Below, in pieces: positions 11,692-22,420 of a DNA stretch of 64,000 nucleotides. Each line of letters begins with the position of its first letter. Position 1 is the stretch's first letter. The notes under the pieces were generated by a model. The model was given only the letters and a program-made list of their open reading frames with translations, made no database searches and was not told where the DNA came from. The position numbers and the translations under genes are program-made. Origin of the DNA: Fragilariopsis cylindrus CCMP1102 (lineage: Eukaryota; Bacillariophyta; Bacillariophyceae; Bacillariales; Bacillariaceae); NCBI GenBank assembly GCA_900095095.1, contig FMBT01000305.1, positions 485,115-549,114 of the forward strand, written 5' to 3'.

Positions 11692-13500
11692 TTAGTCCAG
11701 CTCACGAAGCTCCATTGGTGCACCACTCTCGTTTGATGATTGCTCTTGCACCGATGCTACCCTCTCTACTCCCATTTCAGTATCGATGAATGGTTCAGCT
11801 GGTACAATACTATTATCACTGTTATAAATGATAGTCGGGGAAGGTGAGATCGCTGTGGTTGTAGCCCCCGCACTACTATTATCCACAAGCCCTACAAAGT
11901 CGTGTCCAGAATCATCAATACCGTCTGAAGGTACCTCTGATATGCCAAAAATTGCAAGTCCCAAACAAAGAAGTATGATCCCACCCGCAAATAAAAATGG
12001 ACTGATAATCCATAACGATGAAAACCCAGCACCTTGTAATTTACCAACAAATAAAAACATCAGGATTAATAAGAATCCTTGTGTACAACATTTACTACAT
12101 AATTTTGATCCACCATCTAGAACCTGTGCTTTGAGTTCTTCCCTTTCTTCTTCGGTAAGTTCTGACTGGGGACCTCCTCCTGCTGATGCTCCAGCTGTTC
12201 CAGTAGCCGCCGCCGCTGCCGTTGCTATAGTTGCCTCAGGAGTTGCTGCATCATCTACCCCAACCGATCCATAATTGTTATTATTATTGTTGTTATTACT
12301 AGCGCCTCCTTCCTCATTGGAGGATGACGATACTCCAAATAGACTTGGATCTTTTTCAGCTGCCATCAGTTGAACTTCTGCAAATGTTTGATAATTTGTA
12401 ACACAAATACAAAATGTCATAATCCAAAATGGTGTAAATACTAACCACCAATTCAAATTAACGGAGGATACATCAAGTTGGACCACTAAAATAACTAAAA
12501 ATAGAATCCGAAATAAACATTTCATTATATCTTTGCGTGCTTTTGCTTTTAATTTTTGTGCTGCCTCAAAATCAGGACTCGTCGTTGATGGAACCACTGA
12601 ATATCGTTTACCAATTAATTTCTTTTCTTCTGTTGTAAATTCCACAAATGGTTTACCCATGGCTGTTTCTAAATCATCAATTGTCACAATTCGTAATCGT
12701 GCTAATGGCCATTTTTTAACTAATGTTGTTATCTCCCATAAATATAATGGAATAAATACATATACCCAATTGCAAACCACTAAATTATCTAATTTCATTG
12801 CCACTAATAATTCCACAAAGAATAATAACATAAATCTCACTAAACTAAATATACGTCGTTTCATCGGCAGGGGATCAACCCATTCTTCTTCGGGGACATG
12901 ATCAGGACGTTGGATTTTCCCCATCATAATAACTCTTGAATGATAAAATAATACAAATAAATTCCAAAACCATAATGGAATAAGTGTTGCCATCCATGAT
13001 GCGTCATCACCTAATGTACCATCCACATGTAAACAAATTGATATTGGTAATAGTAATACAGTCACTGCCAATCCAACAAATATAGCAAAGATCTTAGATC
13101 TGTCGATAATACTGGATTTTGCAAAATTATGTGCCAGTTCTTGTGGATCCATGGAAAATGGTTCCTCAATCCATTTCATGCCACGTTCACCAATCGCGTC
13201 ATATGTTTCACGCTTATGTGGATCCGATAAAATTTCATAGGCTTCCTTCATTCTGGTAAATTTTGCTTGCAGTTCTTCTGTTACTACCTCACCACGTTGT
13301 GCTAATTTATCCGGATGCATTTGTAATGATTGACGTTTATACGCTTTTTTAATTTCCTCTGGTGTCGCATCTCTTTCTATATCAAGTAACTGATAAAAGT
13401 TGGAATTATTATTGTCGCCCGAAGAAGACGATGATGAAGAACCATCACCTCCAAGGAACGACTTACAACAGCAGAGAAAAAAGGCTAGATCGTATCTCAT
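11692..13500 (-). CDS. Membrane J-protein (DnaJ domain plus multispanning TMEM185-like region)
   Basis: A 602-residue open frame from the ATG at 13500, no intron. A J domain spans about residues 35-105, with the HPD signature at about 61 (QMHPDK) and the helix IV pattern YEILSDPHKRETYD. About eight hydrophobic segments follow, with a recurring motif of Trp, a hydrophobic stretch, Pro, then Trp or Phe (WMATLIPLWFW, WVYVFIPLYLW, WWLVFTPFWIM), as in Tmemb_185A-type proteins. A low-complexity loop lies at about 390-440, and the tail is soluble and acidic. J domains stimulate Hsp70 ATPase; here it would recruit Hsp70 to a membrane, likely ER, though no targeting signal identifies which. Its start is 599 bp from the start of the divergent SDR gene, with an 11-bp minisatellite between. 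Confidence 0.85.
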   Translation of the reverse strand: MRYDLAFFLCCCKSFLGGDGSSSSSSSGDNNNSNFYQLLDIERDATPEEIKKAYKRQSLQMHPDKLAQRGEVVTEELQAKFTRMKEAYEILSDPHKRETYDAIGERGMKWIEEPFSMDPQELAHNFAKSSIIDRSKIFAIFVGLAVTVLLLPISICLHVDGTLGDDASWMATLIPLWFWNLFVLFYHSRVIMMGKIQRPDHVPEEEWVDPLPMKRRIFSLVRFMLLFFVELLVAMKLDNLVVCNWVYVFIPLYLWEITTLVKKWPLARLRIVTIDDLETAMGKPFVEFTTEEKKLIGKRYSVVPSTTSPDFEAAQKLKAKARKDIMKCLFRILFLVILVVQLDVSSVNLNWWLVFTPFWIMTFCICVTNYQTFAEVQLMAAEKDPSLFGVSSSSNEEGGASNNNNNNNNYGSVGVDDAATPEATIATAAAAATGTAGASAGGGPQSELTEEEREELKAQVLDGGSKLCSKCCTQGFLLILMFLFVGKLQGAGFSSLWIISPFLFAGGIILLCLGLAIFGISEVPSDGIDDSGHDFVGLVDNSSAGATTTAISPSPTIIYNSDNSIVPAEPFIDTEMGVERVASVQEQSSNESGAPMELRELD

Positions 13501-13521
13501 ACTTTCTTTCTTTCTTTTTCC

Positions 13522-13627
13522 TACTCAGTTTATACTCAGTTTATACTCAGTTTATACTCAGTTTATACTCAGTTTATACTCAGTTTATACTCAGTTTATA
13601 CTCAGTTTATACTCAGTTTATACTCAG
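13522..13627. repeat. 11-bp minisatellite (TTTATACTCAG, nine full copies)
   Basis: TTTATACTCAG is repeated head to tail nine times at 13529-13627, preceded by a partial copy. The copies are essentially identical, implying recent expansion or homogenisation. It begins about 20 bp upstream of the J-protein ATG, so it lies in its 5' UTR or core promoter. A TTTC-rich tract (13502-13520) separates it from the ATG. Confidence 0.95.
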
Positions 13628-14099
13628 CTTACAGTTGCTGTTGCTGTTGGTTACTGCTGCCACAGTTTTGTTTTGGGGGTTGCAAAAGTGATACGTGATG
13701 AAGATGATGTTTGTGAGAAAGCAAATGACGAACAGAGGATCAACTAACTTACTCTTGCCCTTCTGTGGGAAAGGAAGTAAGTGTGCTCTCTTATAGAATT
13801 CGATCTAACTTTCTCAACGTTCGAAAGGGTTTATGTGTATTGAAAGAGCGCGTACAAAAGGGCTTATTATACAGTCGGTTGAACTTAAGGGAAAAAGAGA
13901 GTACATGGTAATATAAAATTATGGGGCGTAGATTTATTTTTGTGATTCAATTCATTAATTCATTTTCATTGAAACAAAAAGCACAATATCTTTTATTGTT
14001 ACAAGAAAACATATATCTTTGAAGCATATATCATACGTAACGGCACGGATTGTCTCATCTCTTTGCTTTACGAAACAGACAAAAGAAAAAGAACTAAAA

Positions 14100-15233
14100 A
14101 TGCGATTATTACAAGTATTATGGCCAACAACAATAGGAGTATATTTCTTACTTCTCGCTATTACAATAAGTACTACTGATGGATTGAATATTGCTATCAC
14201 AGGAAGTTCACAGGGGATTGGATTAGAGGCAGCGACACGATTAATCGCGGAGGGACATACTGTCTATCATGCCTGTCGGAATCAAGAACGTGCCAATGTT
14301 GCTCAACAAGAATCTGGTGGTGGGATACCCATGATCTGTGATTTAAATGACTTTACTTCGATCCGTCACTTTGCAGAACAATTAATCAAGAAATCCACAC
14401 CTGAGAATGGTGGTCTGGATGTCTTATGTTTAAATGCTGGAATTGCACCCTCCACAAAATCAATTGTACCAAAATTAACAAAAGATGGATATGAAGAATG
14501 TATTGGTGTGAATCATTTAGGTCATTTCCTATTAGCGAATCTACTCAAAGATCATTTATTACAAGAAAGTAGTAGTAATAGTGGTCGAATTGTGATTACG
14601 GCCTCAAGTGTGCATGATCCGGAAGGACCCGGTGGAGCTGTTGGTGGAAAAGGTGGTGCTACTCTTGGTGATTTATCAGGTCTTGGTATTAATCTTACTA
14701 CTGATCAGAATAATAATTCAGAGGAACTACCAACAATGCCGGATGGATCAATTACCTATGATGGTGGAAAAATTTATAAAGATTCTAAATTATGTAATCT
14801 ACTTTTTATGCGAGAGGCGGTGAAACGTTGGGGAGGAAAAAATGGAAATGACAACGACAAGGATGATGGTTTACAAATACTATCCTTCAATCCTGGTTTT
14901 ATTCCATCCTCTGGTTTATTTCGTGCACCACGTGCAGATAATTGGTTGGGTGCGACAGCCTTTACAATCATTGCAGGAGTCGTTGGATTTGCTGTTCCAA
15001 TTGAAATTGGTGGTGGACGACTCGCATATATGGCAACTGTGAATACTAGTAAGAGCACTTCTAGTACGGACGGAATTATTAAAAATGGTTCTTATTTTTC
15101 TGCTGACGTGAAATCCAAAGGAACAACCATCGAAGATGGGTTTGATGATCAAACTACAATATCTATGGAGGCATCCAATGACGATATTGCCTCTCAATTA
15201 TGGGATATTTCTGCAAAAATTGTTGGGGTTTAA
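14100..15233 (+). CDS. Short-chain dehydrogenase resembling light-dependent protochlorophyllide reductase
   Basis: The ATG at 14100 is chosen because it follows an A-rich leader and places a hydrophobic signal-like segment (VYFLLLAITIS) at the N-terminus. This gives 377 residues. Motifs of classical SDRs are in order: the cofactor loop TGSSQGIG (about residue 34), NAG (about 112), and YKDSK with the catalytic Tyr and Lys (about 226). The YKDSK-x-CN-x-L context is that of the POR branch, and GLFR is also POR-like. True POR has an extra Cys-bearing loop whose presence I cannot confirm, and there is a Gly/Asn-rich insert before the active Tyr. It could be a plastid or ER NADPH-dependent reductase of another substrate. 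Confidence 0.75.
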   Translation: MRLLQVLWPTTIGVYFLLLAITISTTDGLNIAITGSSQGIGLEAATRLIAEGHTVYHACRNQERANVAQQESGGGIPMICDLNDFTSIRHFAEQLIKKSTPENGGLDVLCLNAGIAPSTKSIVPKLTKDGYEECIGVNHLGHFLLANLLKDHLLQESSSNSGRIVITASSVHDPEGPGGAVGGKGGATLGDLSGLGINLTTDQNNNSEELPTMPDGSITYDGGKIYKDSKLCNLLFMREAVKRWGGKNGNDNDKDDGLQILSFNPGFIPSSGLFRAPRADNWLGATAFTIIAGVVGFAVPIEIGGGRLAYMATVNTSKSTSSTDGIIKNGSYFSADVKSKGTTIEDGFDDQTTISMEASNDDIASQLWDISAKIVGV

Positions 15234-15562
15234 TTTTAAAAGGGAAATGAAATGAAATGAAACGAATCGAATCATCGAATCAATATTGCTGATTTCTTTG
15301 TTCTTGGTAGTGTATTATTCCCATTCACTGTCAATGATGGATTGAGAGGTGAGTTTTCACGTTGGACTTTTGGTAGTTGTAAGATACACATACATACTAT
15401 TATTATCACTATAAAATATTGCTCAAAAACTGAGTATCTATGATACAAGTCTATACTACTGACTTGTTGTTGTCAATGTATACCATTAAAAAAAACACAG
15501 TAGGAGCGTGCTGTGTCTTCCGTTAGTAGGTCAGTCGTGCACAAAACTAATCAAATAAATAA
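15234..15562. other. Convergent 3' intergenic region
   Basis: AT-rich DNA between the ends of the SDR gene and the unknown minus-strand gene. No ORF or structured element noted. Confidence 0.6.
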
Positions 15563-17242
15563 TTAGAAAGGTCTTTGCTCAGCAGCAGTAGTAGCAGCAG
15601 CAGCAATTTGCTCCTCCTCCTCTTCTACTACTATTGGTGGTTGTTGCTTATCATTATTATCTTTGTTAATAATGTTGTTCTCGAACGTCCATGCTTCGTC
15701 GTGCTTGTCTGCCTCTCTCGTTAGTAAAACAATCTCCTCACTTTTCTCTTCATAAGCTTTCTTCGTCAAAATCGTTCTGCATATTGTAACTGTAATCTAT
15801 TATCTATGTGTTGCTTTCCTCTACTATGATCAACATGTACTAGTAGTAAAATTGAACATCTCATACTCGAATACATTATTATGGATTGTACTAGTTGTTA
15901 GTACTTGAAGTAGTATGATTGTTTGTTGTTTGTTGATAGTTTTGTGGATGTACGAGTCGTGCACGCCAATTCAATATTCAATATCTCTATTGATGAGTTT
16001 AGTGCTACATAGCGTCAAGTTGGAATGGTTGACTATCGTTCCAAATCTTTCGAACCACTGATAGATGTAAGTACGGAGAAAGTTCTTTTCTATTTGGCAC
16101 TTTTTCTGTGCCGTCGTCGACATCGTCGTCGTCATCGAAGCTTTCGTTTTCTTCTTCATTTGCAAGTGATTCTTCTTGATGACGATAAAAAATATCATCC
16201 TCTGCCATAGAAATTATTGACGACGATCTCGTCGTTTCCTTTTGTTCTCCATTATTACTACTGCTATTACTAGAAGAATCATCATTTTCTTAGCTTATTT
16301 TATGCTGAAATTGAGCATCCGACTTACTATAATTATCATTATCACTATCAATAACTGTCGTCAGGAGTGGATGCGTCTTCCAAAAAAACCCAAGTAGTAC
16401 AGGCGTGCGTATCGTTACTGGGGCGATAGCAGCAGTTACTTTGTTGTTTCTTGTAATGCCGCTGTTGCTGTTGCTGTTGCTACTGCTATTACGCTTTTGT
16501 TGCTGCAAGTAATACTTATATTTTGCAGTACTGATTGATTTATAATGGTTGTTGTTGTTGTTGTTGTTATCAGAAGATAATGATGAATTGTTGTTGGAAG
16601 GTAGTATGAATGATGAAACAGTAGTCGACGTAGTAATGAAAGATGTGGTATCGTCAATAATGTTCTCATCCACTTCTGATGACGTCGATGGCGATGGTTT
16701 ATTATTATTAGCAGGAATAGATATCGCCATACCAAAGTTAGTAAGATCAGGAGGAGGAGGAGGAGGAGGTGGACCATGAATATTGCTCGATCTGTTATTG
16801 TCACTATCAAACGGTGATTTAAACCGCCATTTCTTCAAGGTATTTTTTTCTTCGTAGAACGATGACAACCTTCTACTTTCTTCGTCTGTTGGTAGTTCTG
16901 GAATTTGTAATTGAACCTGCTTTTCCTGCTCCTGCTGTCGTTGATTAGGTACATGACAATCCTGTTGGTCATGGAGCATATGATTATTCATGGTTTTTGT
17001 TGTTGTTCTTGTCATATCATAATTGGCAAAGTCTGATTCAGTTGCATTATCGATTATACCTTGCACTCTTGCTGTTCGATCTATTTGAGGAGAATCGTGG
17101 TCATAATTACTTTCGTAATAATAATGATCATTACCATCAGTTGGACTTAATGTATCTCCCAAAGATAAACTATGATGAAGGATTTGTCTCATTTCGTTGT
17201 CATCGTTAAAAAGGTCGTCGCTGTAGATATCATTGTTGACAT

Positions 17243-17273
<31 letters not shown>

Positions 17274-17472
17274 CAATGATTTATTGCAATTGGAGTTTCA
17301 TTCGAATCATTAGAGAATTGTCGGATTCCTTGTTTGATTAAGGGGTTCAACGGTTGTGTGGATGTAGATGCATCATTATGATTATGATTATGATTATCAT
17401 CATCATTATATTTTTTCTCTTCTGCAACGTATGGGTTTACAATATTGCCTTTGTCATCAACAATAACGTCGC

Positions 17473-17506
<34 letters not shown>

Positions 17507-18103
17507 TTCGTTAGTATCATCTGTGAATATTACAAGGTCGTCCACGCTGTCATTGGGAGGTAGTTGTTGTTGCTGTTGTTGTTGTTGTTCTGAATACATC
17601 ACAATAGTATTATTTGTTTCTTCATCTGGGTTGATTGCCCTTTTACCCCAAATAAATGCTTTATCAAGCGTATCGTATGATCCATTATCCAATTCAAAAT
17701 TGGCTGTGAAATTTCCAAAACGAACTGCACCACCATCATTGTCGTCGTTGCTGTCGTCTAGTTTTTGTTTTTGTTTCTGTTGCTGTTGCTCTTTTTTTCT
17801 TCTCTTCTCCTCCTCGTCGTCCTTCTTATAGCCAAAGTTGTCGTAAACATACCTGTTATTATTATTGTTATTATTATTGTTATTGTTAGCATCATCAGTG
17901 GCACGCGAAGAGCATTGTAAGGCTTTAATTGCAGATACAGCAATATTCTTCTTCTTTTGATAATTCCTTCTTTTATTGTCTCTAACTCTGTTAATTTCGA
18001 TACTAATAGCATCACTTCCTGGTAAAATGCGGTTGCGATGAAGCAATGAATCATTCTTGTCAACAACAACATCTGCTGGACATGTGTTGGACGAACGCAC
18101 CAT
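15563..18103 (-). CDS. Unknown low-complexity protein, multi-segment gene with broken frame
   Basis: The ATG at 18103 opens a frame to about 17283, rich in Asn, Gln and Asp tracts. A shift by one base near the GAC/GAT repeat (17255-17300) moves reading into a second frame running to an in-frame TAA at 16290-16292. The same frame continues to about 16009 after that stop. An intron 15777-16008 (donor GTAGCA, phase-matched acceptor CAG) would join the last exon, 15563-15776. The C-terminal part (LSVVRKIWNDSQPF, EEIVLLTREADKHDEAW) has normal composition and is the most protein-like. I do not recognise the family. The two breaks may be base-calling errors in low-complexity DNA, an unseen intron (a GTAAGT lies just before the TAA) or real inactivation. 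Confidence 0.4.
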
Positions 18104-18661
18104 TTTCTGTCTATACTACTGTAGTACTTCGACCACGAATCGAATGAATGAATATCTTTTTCTCTCTCTCTCCAAATTTCGTCCCTCGCACGCCATTCAG
18201 GTTTACGACACTGTTCGACCTCTACTGTCTGAGTCCTTTTGTGTCTTCGAATGCTAAGAATTATGTTACCGGTGTGTAGACGAGACTACTACAAGACGCA
18301 CCTCTATCTTTCTGTCATTGTTCGATGTATTATTTATGGCGTTTCTTTGTTTTTTGTTGTTGACGTTTTTGTCGATTGATTCATTTTTTTCGCGACATAT
18401 TCAACAGTAACCATATAGCAGCAGCAAAGCAATCTAAAAAACTATATAAAATTGGACCTATAATAAATATTACTGGTGCTACTTATTAATAATCGTCCTT
18501 TCTTCACTTAACTTGTTGCTTTATAGATAAATTACTTAGTTAAAATTACATTATTCTTTTTCATCCCTATTCTACTTTACAATAATCAATATGATAATGG
18601 TGTATATCACCAACCCCATCCTTTCTTTTGATGTGCACTTTCTATTGCACCAGTATAGTTA
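18104..18661. other. Intergenic region between two minus-strand genes
   Basis: AT-rich stretch holding the promoter of the unknown gene and the 3' UTR of the next. No coding signal or repeat worth naming. Confidence 0.6.
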
Positions 18662-21600
18662 TTACGATGAAGAAGATGAAGACATTCGTACGATTGCCAT
18701 CTTATCACTAACAGCTTTAATTTTCTGATTGCAATCGTCCGGAGATCCAGGAGAAGAAAGCTTTCCCATTCTAATTTCTGCAAAAGGCTTTTCGGTAATT
18801 GCAGGTGATGATGTTGGTGTCATCTTTAGAGTAGAATCGAGTGTGTCCTGCGACAAACTAATGCTGAAGGAATGTTTTACTGGATCTATCTCATCGACGA
18901 TGACCTCAGAAACAGCAGGCTTTTCTTTAGATTCGTTAGCTCCCTTAACCCCTTCCTCCTCCTCCTGCTGCTTCGGTTCTTCGTGTAGTCTCTTCCATAC
19001 TCGCCCGAAGAAAGATTTTTGAGAGCCAGTCTTCAAAGCAGCTGTCTGCTCTTTGCGGAGTTTCTTCAGCTCTGCAAGGCTTTCCTTTATCTCTCTTGGG
19101 ATCATTCGGCATTCCATCATATGGGTGTGTACAGAAACAAAATTGGACTCTACCGCGTTCACACTTGACCAGAAGAATTTCCGACTGTCGACTTGACCAG
19201 CGCAGTGCTTGCATTCCACACCAATACAGCCAACATCCTTAAGTCGTCTCTTGTTCCGATCAGCCTCGGTGAAACGACAAGGCTGAACTTGTCCCATTAC
19301 AACATACAAAAATTCAGCAATTTCAGGCTTGTCTTCTGGGAGAACTAGTGGTTTATCCACAGTTGTTACGTTGGATGCAACCTGCGCCAAAATATCTAGC
19401 GAGACAGGTTTCTCTTCCGGAACTGATGGGTCTCGAGAAAATCTAATACCCTTGGTCGTATCAACTAGACCAATCTTTTTCGCCGAAGTAACCCAATACT
19501 GACGCGTAGCAAGGCCTTTGGACCCCTTAGAGCTCTGACTTTGTAACGTCAAGAACTCCTCCCTGACTTCCGTGGGTACCCTTTTGCACTCATTCAAATG
19601 GAATCGTTGGATGTCTGCCACTGATTGATAAATCCGTCCTATCGAGAATGGGAAACATACCGCCCTATTCAAACGCAACTTTGCAGGTATACCCAAACAA
19701 TGGACACATCCTACTCCTACCTGCCCAACAGAGACAGCAAATGTGGTCGGTGTCCTTACTGCGATATCCTCTTCAGTAGCCGAAAAAGCGCACACCTGCT
19801 CGCGTAGGAAACATCGGAGTGGACTCAACGACATTTTGTCATCTGGTAAAGAAAGCGGAACCTTACCTACGAACAGCTCAGACGGGGCGCTAGCTTCACT
19901 TAACGACAGATTGGCAGTTCCCTCGGAAGACGTAGACATAGTCCGATTGATAGAAAAGATTTGCTGGCGTCCTGCGGATCCTTTACTAGAATTCGAAGTG
20001 TTCCCCTTGGAGGAAGCTGTAGAAGGCGTCAATAATTTTCTTGAAGAGGACTGAGGCGATGCTAGAGAGACAGCCCCAATTGGGCCTGGAATATTGCTAT
20101 CAACAATGCGTACTCCTGATGGTCCATCCACCATTCCTAACGTAGAAGCCGCACGAATGAAGTACTGCATCGTAGTTCCAGTGCTCCTGGTGTTATTTGC
20201 TTTCAACGCTGCAAGTGTATCCTTCAAGTTCTGAGGGACAAACTTACAGTGGAGGAAGTGATCCAATTTCATATCAATAACAGTTCGATAGATCCGTTTA
20301 ATCGAAGATGGATAACATACAGCTCTCTTTACACGCTCACTTGATCTAGTTGTATGACGACAATGAATACAACGTAGACCAACTTGTCCGACCGTTACAG
20401 CGTGTTTTCGACCCGGAGCTGGAGCCTCGACATCTTCCATAGTTGCTTGGAATACTTCAACATTTTCTCGAACAATGCAAAGCGTCTCACTCAAAGATAT
20501 CCTATCCTCTGGAAGAGCCAAAAGCTTGACCAGTCCATTTTTGTCTAATCCCCTTCTTCCACCACCGTCTTGCGATCGTTGCTTCGCCATAGTTGATGGT
20601 GTAATAACTCCTCCAATGCCAGCACTGCTGCTTGTTGTTGGCATGGGTGGTGACCCTATTATACCTTCCATTCCATGATGTCGTGGCGGCATATTGCGCA
20701 TCGAAAAATTCATTGGAGAGCGTAGTTCGTTATCAAAGCCTTCACGAGGGAAGTTATCGTTTTCATTCCTCTGTTGTTGCATAATACCATCACCATTGTT
20801 ACCAGCAGACCAAGCTAAATATGGAATCTGAGGTGAAGCATGCTGGTGATCTCCCCATTGTTCTCGCGGGGGTGCATCCCAAGATTGCAGGGGAGCGTCA
20901 TAATGATTTCCCTCCGATGGATACCTTGATCGTGGCGATGGCATGTACGGCGCTTCCGTCCAGTGCGGTGCAACACCGTTATTCGCTGGACCATCACGCC
21001 CACTAGGACTTCTAGAGGACCAAGAACCTGCTAAAGCCGCTGAGCGAGGATCTCGGCGGAGGTAATCCTCACGAGCTTCCCAGGACATAGCTCTATTATT
21101 GAACCAACCACCAGACGGTGAAACACCAAAACTCCCAGTAGTATTAATGCCACTGCTTTCTTCACGACTATCTAGCATTTGATGTTGCTGCTGCTGCTGC
21201 TGCTGCGGCGGTGGCAGCTGCTTTTGATCGTTGTTGGTAATATGAGATCGCGCTGTTACGATATATTCCTTTTCCTTCGTTGGTGATCCCGAAGATCCCT
21301 CTGATCCCGAAGGGCTAGTTTTGCTACGTTTTGGTGGCATAAACTCTTGCGGTAAAGATCTCTCATTGCTGAAACCTCCTCCATCATCAGTGCTTGTTGC
21401 TCCTCCTACTGCTACTCGACCTCCCGGACTAGAGTGATGCCAAAAACTTCGTTTCAGTGGCCCACCTCCCGCTGTTGTTGTGGATCCCATTGACTGTGTT
21501 CGTTCGATGGCAGACGACGGTGGTTCATCGCGAGGACTTGGTGGGACCCTTTCCGAGGAAGAATCAGCTCGCATTACATCACGTGGTGGTAGTCGACTTT

Positions 21601-22420
21601 CGTCTCCCTCCAGCACAGGAGGTAGCTCACGATTATTACTATTATTATTACCACCATAGCTGCTGTTGTAATCGAGTCTACTGTTGTTGTTGTAGTGAGG
21701 AGGAGGTGGTGGTGGTGGAAGCATCGGTGGTGGCGGTTGAAATGATTCCCGTTGTTGTTGTTGTTGTTGTTGCTGTAAGCTTCTGGGGGAACGCATCCCC
21801 ATATCTTGTCCGCCAGGGGGGAGAAATTCTGCCGCCGGAGACGACCGATATTCATCCCGCGATGAATAACTACTTGGATCTCTTTGTTGATTTTGTACAC
21901 CACCAAGATGATACCGACTGGAACCATCTTCTCTTTGTTCTTCTGATTCCATACTGAACGAGTGAGTAACCACCGACCGAACCCCACCAGGATGAGTGGT
22001 AGAACGGGAATGAGCTGCATAATGTTGTTGTGGATAATGCTGCTGATTCGGTGGTTGATGATGATTAGGAGGAAGAGGTGGAGGATACGAAGAGTATCCA
22101 CCGCCTCCGTTACTACTATTCCGATGATGAATAGGTGCACCGCCTGTTGAATGATAGGGTTGTTGTTGTTGCTGTTGCTGCTGGTGTTGTTGTTGTAGTT
22201 GAGCCGGTGGTGGTCGAGGCTTCAGGTAGTACTGTTGTTGATGTTGTTGCTGATGCGGTGAGTGATGATGATGACCCGTACTATCCATCGATGGATTTCG
22301 TTGATGATGATGATGCCGACTCTGGTGTTGTTGATAGCCAGTAGGAGGCTTCGACGGGAATCCTCCTCTCGAACTACCTTCCATCGCTGTATATTCCGTT
22401 GACATGGTTTCCCCTTCCAT
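18662..22420 (-). CDS. Large protein with three copies of a putative CxxC/HxxxxC zinc-binding domain
   Basis: Open frame of 1252 residues from the ATG at 22420, no intron needed. Residues 1 to about 620 are disordered and rich in Gln, Pro, Ser, His and Gly. Three homologous domains follow (about 630-770, 855-993, 1023-1133). Each starts with LP-E/D-D, then a G-x-V/I-G-x-x-C-x-H/K-C element, a conserved aromatic/Pro block (in the first two, AVCYPSSIKRIYRTV and AVCFPFSIGRIYQSV), then H-x4-C followed by V/I-P. The C-x2-C plus H-x4-C spacing is that of a zinc site. The first two domains end in a similar (M)QYF/RQYW-x3-A segment. I know this pattern as a recurrent uncharacterised diatom-type domain but cannot name it; nuclear nucleic-acid binding is a guess. 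The C-terminal tail is Ser-rich. Confidence 0.8.
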   Translation of the reverse strand: MEGETMSTEYTAMEGSSRGGFPSKPPTGYQQHQSRHHHHQRNPSMDSTGHHHHSPHQQQHQQQYYLKPRPPPAQLQQQHQQQQQQQQPYHSTGGAPIHHRNSSNGGGGYSSYPPPLPPNHHQPPNQQHYPQQHYAAHSRSTTHPGGVRSVVTHSFSMESEEQREDGSSRYHLGGVQNQQRDPSSYSSRDEYRSSPAAEFLPPGGQDMGMRSPRSLQQQQQQQQRESFQPPPPMLPPPPPPPHYNNNSRLDYNSSYGGNNNSNNRELPPVLEGDESRLPPRDVMRADSSSERVPPSPRDEPPSSAIERTQSMGSTTTAGGGPLKRSFWHHSSPGGRVAVGGATSTDDGGGFSNERSLPQEFMPPKRSKTSPSGSEGSSGSPTKEKEYIVTARSHITNNDQKQLPPPQQQQQQQHQMLDSREESSGINTTGSFGVSPSGGWFNNRAMSWEAREDYLRRDPRSAALAGSWSSRSPSGRDGPANNGVAPHWTEAPYMPSPRSRYPSEGNHYDAPLQSWDAPPREQWGDHQHASPQIPYLAWSAGNNGDGIMQQQRNENDNFPREGFDNELRSPMNFSMRNMPPRHHGMEGIIGSPPMPTTSSSAGIGGVITPSTMAKQRSQDGGGRRGLDKNGLVKLLALPEDRISLSETLCIVRENVEVFQATMEDVEAPAPGRKHAVTVGQVGLRCIHCRHTTRSSERVKRAVCYPSSIKRIYRTVIDMKLDHFLHCKFVPQNLKDTLAALKANNTRSTGTTMQYFIRAASTLGMVDGPSGVRIVDSNIPGPIGAVSLASPQSSSRKLLTPSTASSKGNTSNSSKGSAGRQQIFSINRTMSTSSEGTANLSLSEASAPSELFVGKVPLSLPDDKMSLSPLRCFLREQVCAFSATEEDIAVRTPTTFAVSVGQVGVGCVHCLGIPAKLRLNRAVCFPFSIGRIYQSVADIQRFHLNECKRVPTEVREEFLTLQSQSSKGSKGLATRQYWVTSAKKIGLVDTTKGIRFSRDPSVPEEKPVSLDILAQVASNVTTVDKPLVLPEDKPEIAEFLYVVMGQVQPCRFTEADRNKRRLKDVGCIGVECKHCAGQVDSRKFFWSSVNAVESNFVSVHTHMMECRMIPREIKESLAELKKLRKEQTAALKTGSQKSFFGRVWKRLHEEPKQQEEEEGVKGANESKEKPAVSEVIVDEIDPVKHSFSISLSQDTLDSTLKMTPTSSPAITEKPFAEIRMGKLSSPGSPDDCNQKIKAVSDKMAIVRMSSSSSS

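Noticed and set aside
16436-16810. 124-codon minus ORF and many similar ORFs rich in Thr, Ile or Leu
   Set aside because: Alternative-frame readings of GAC, AAC and CAA repeats in the real genes.
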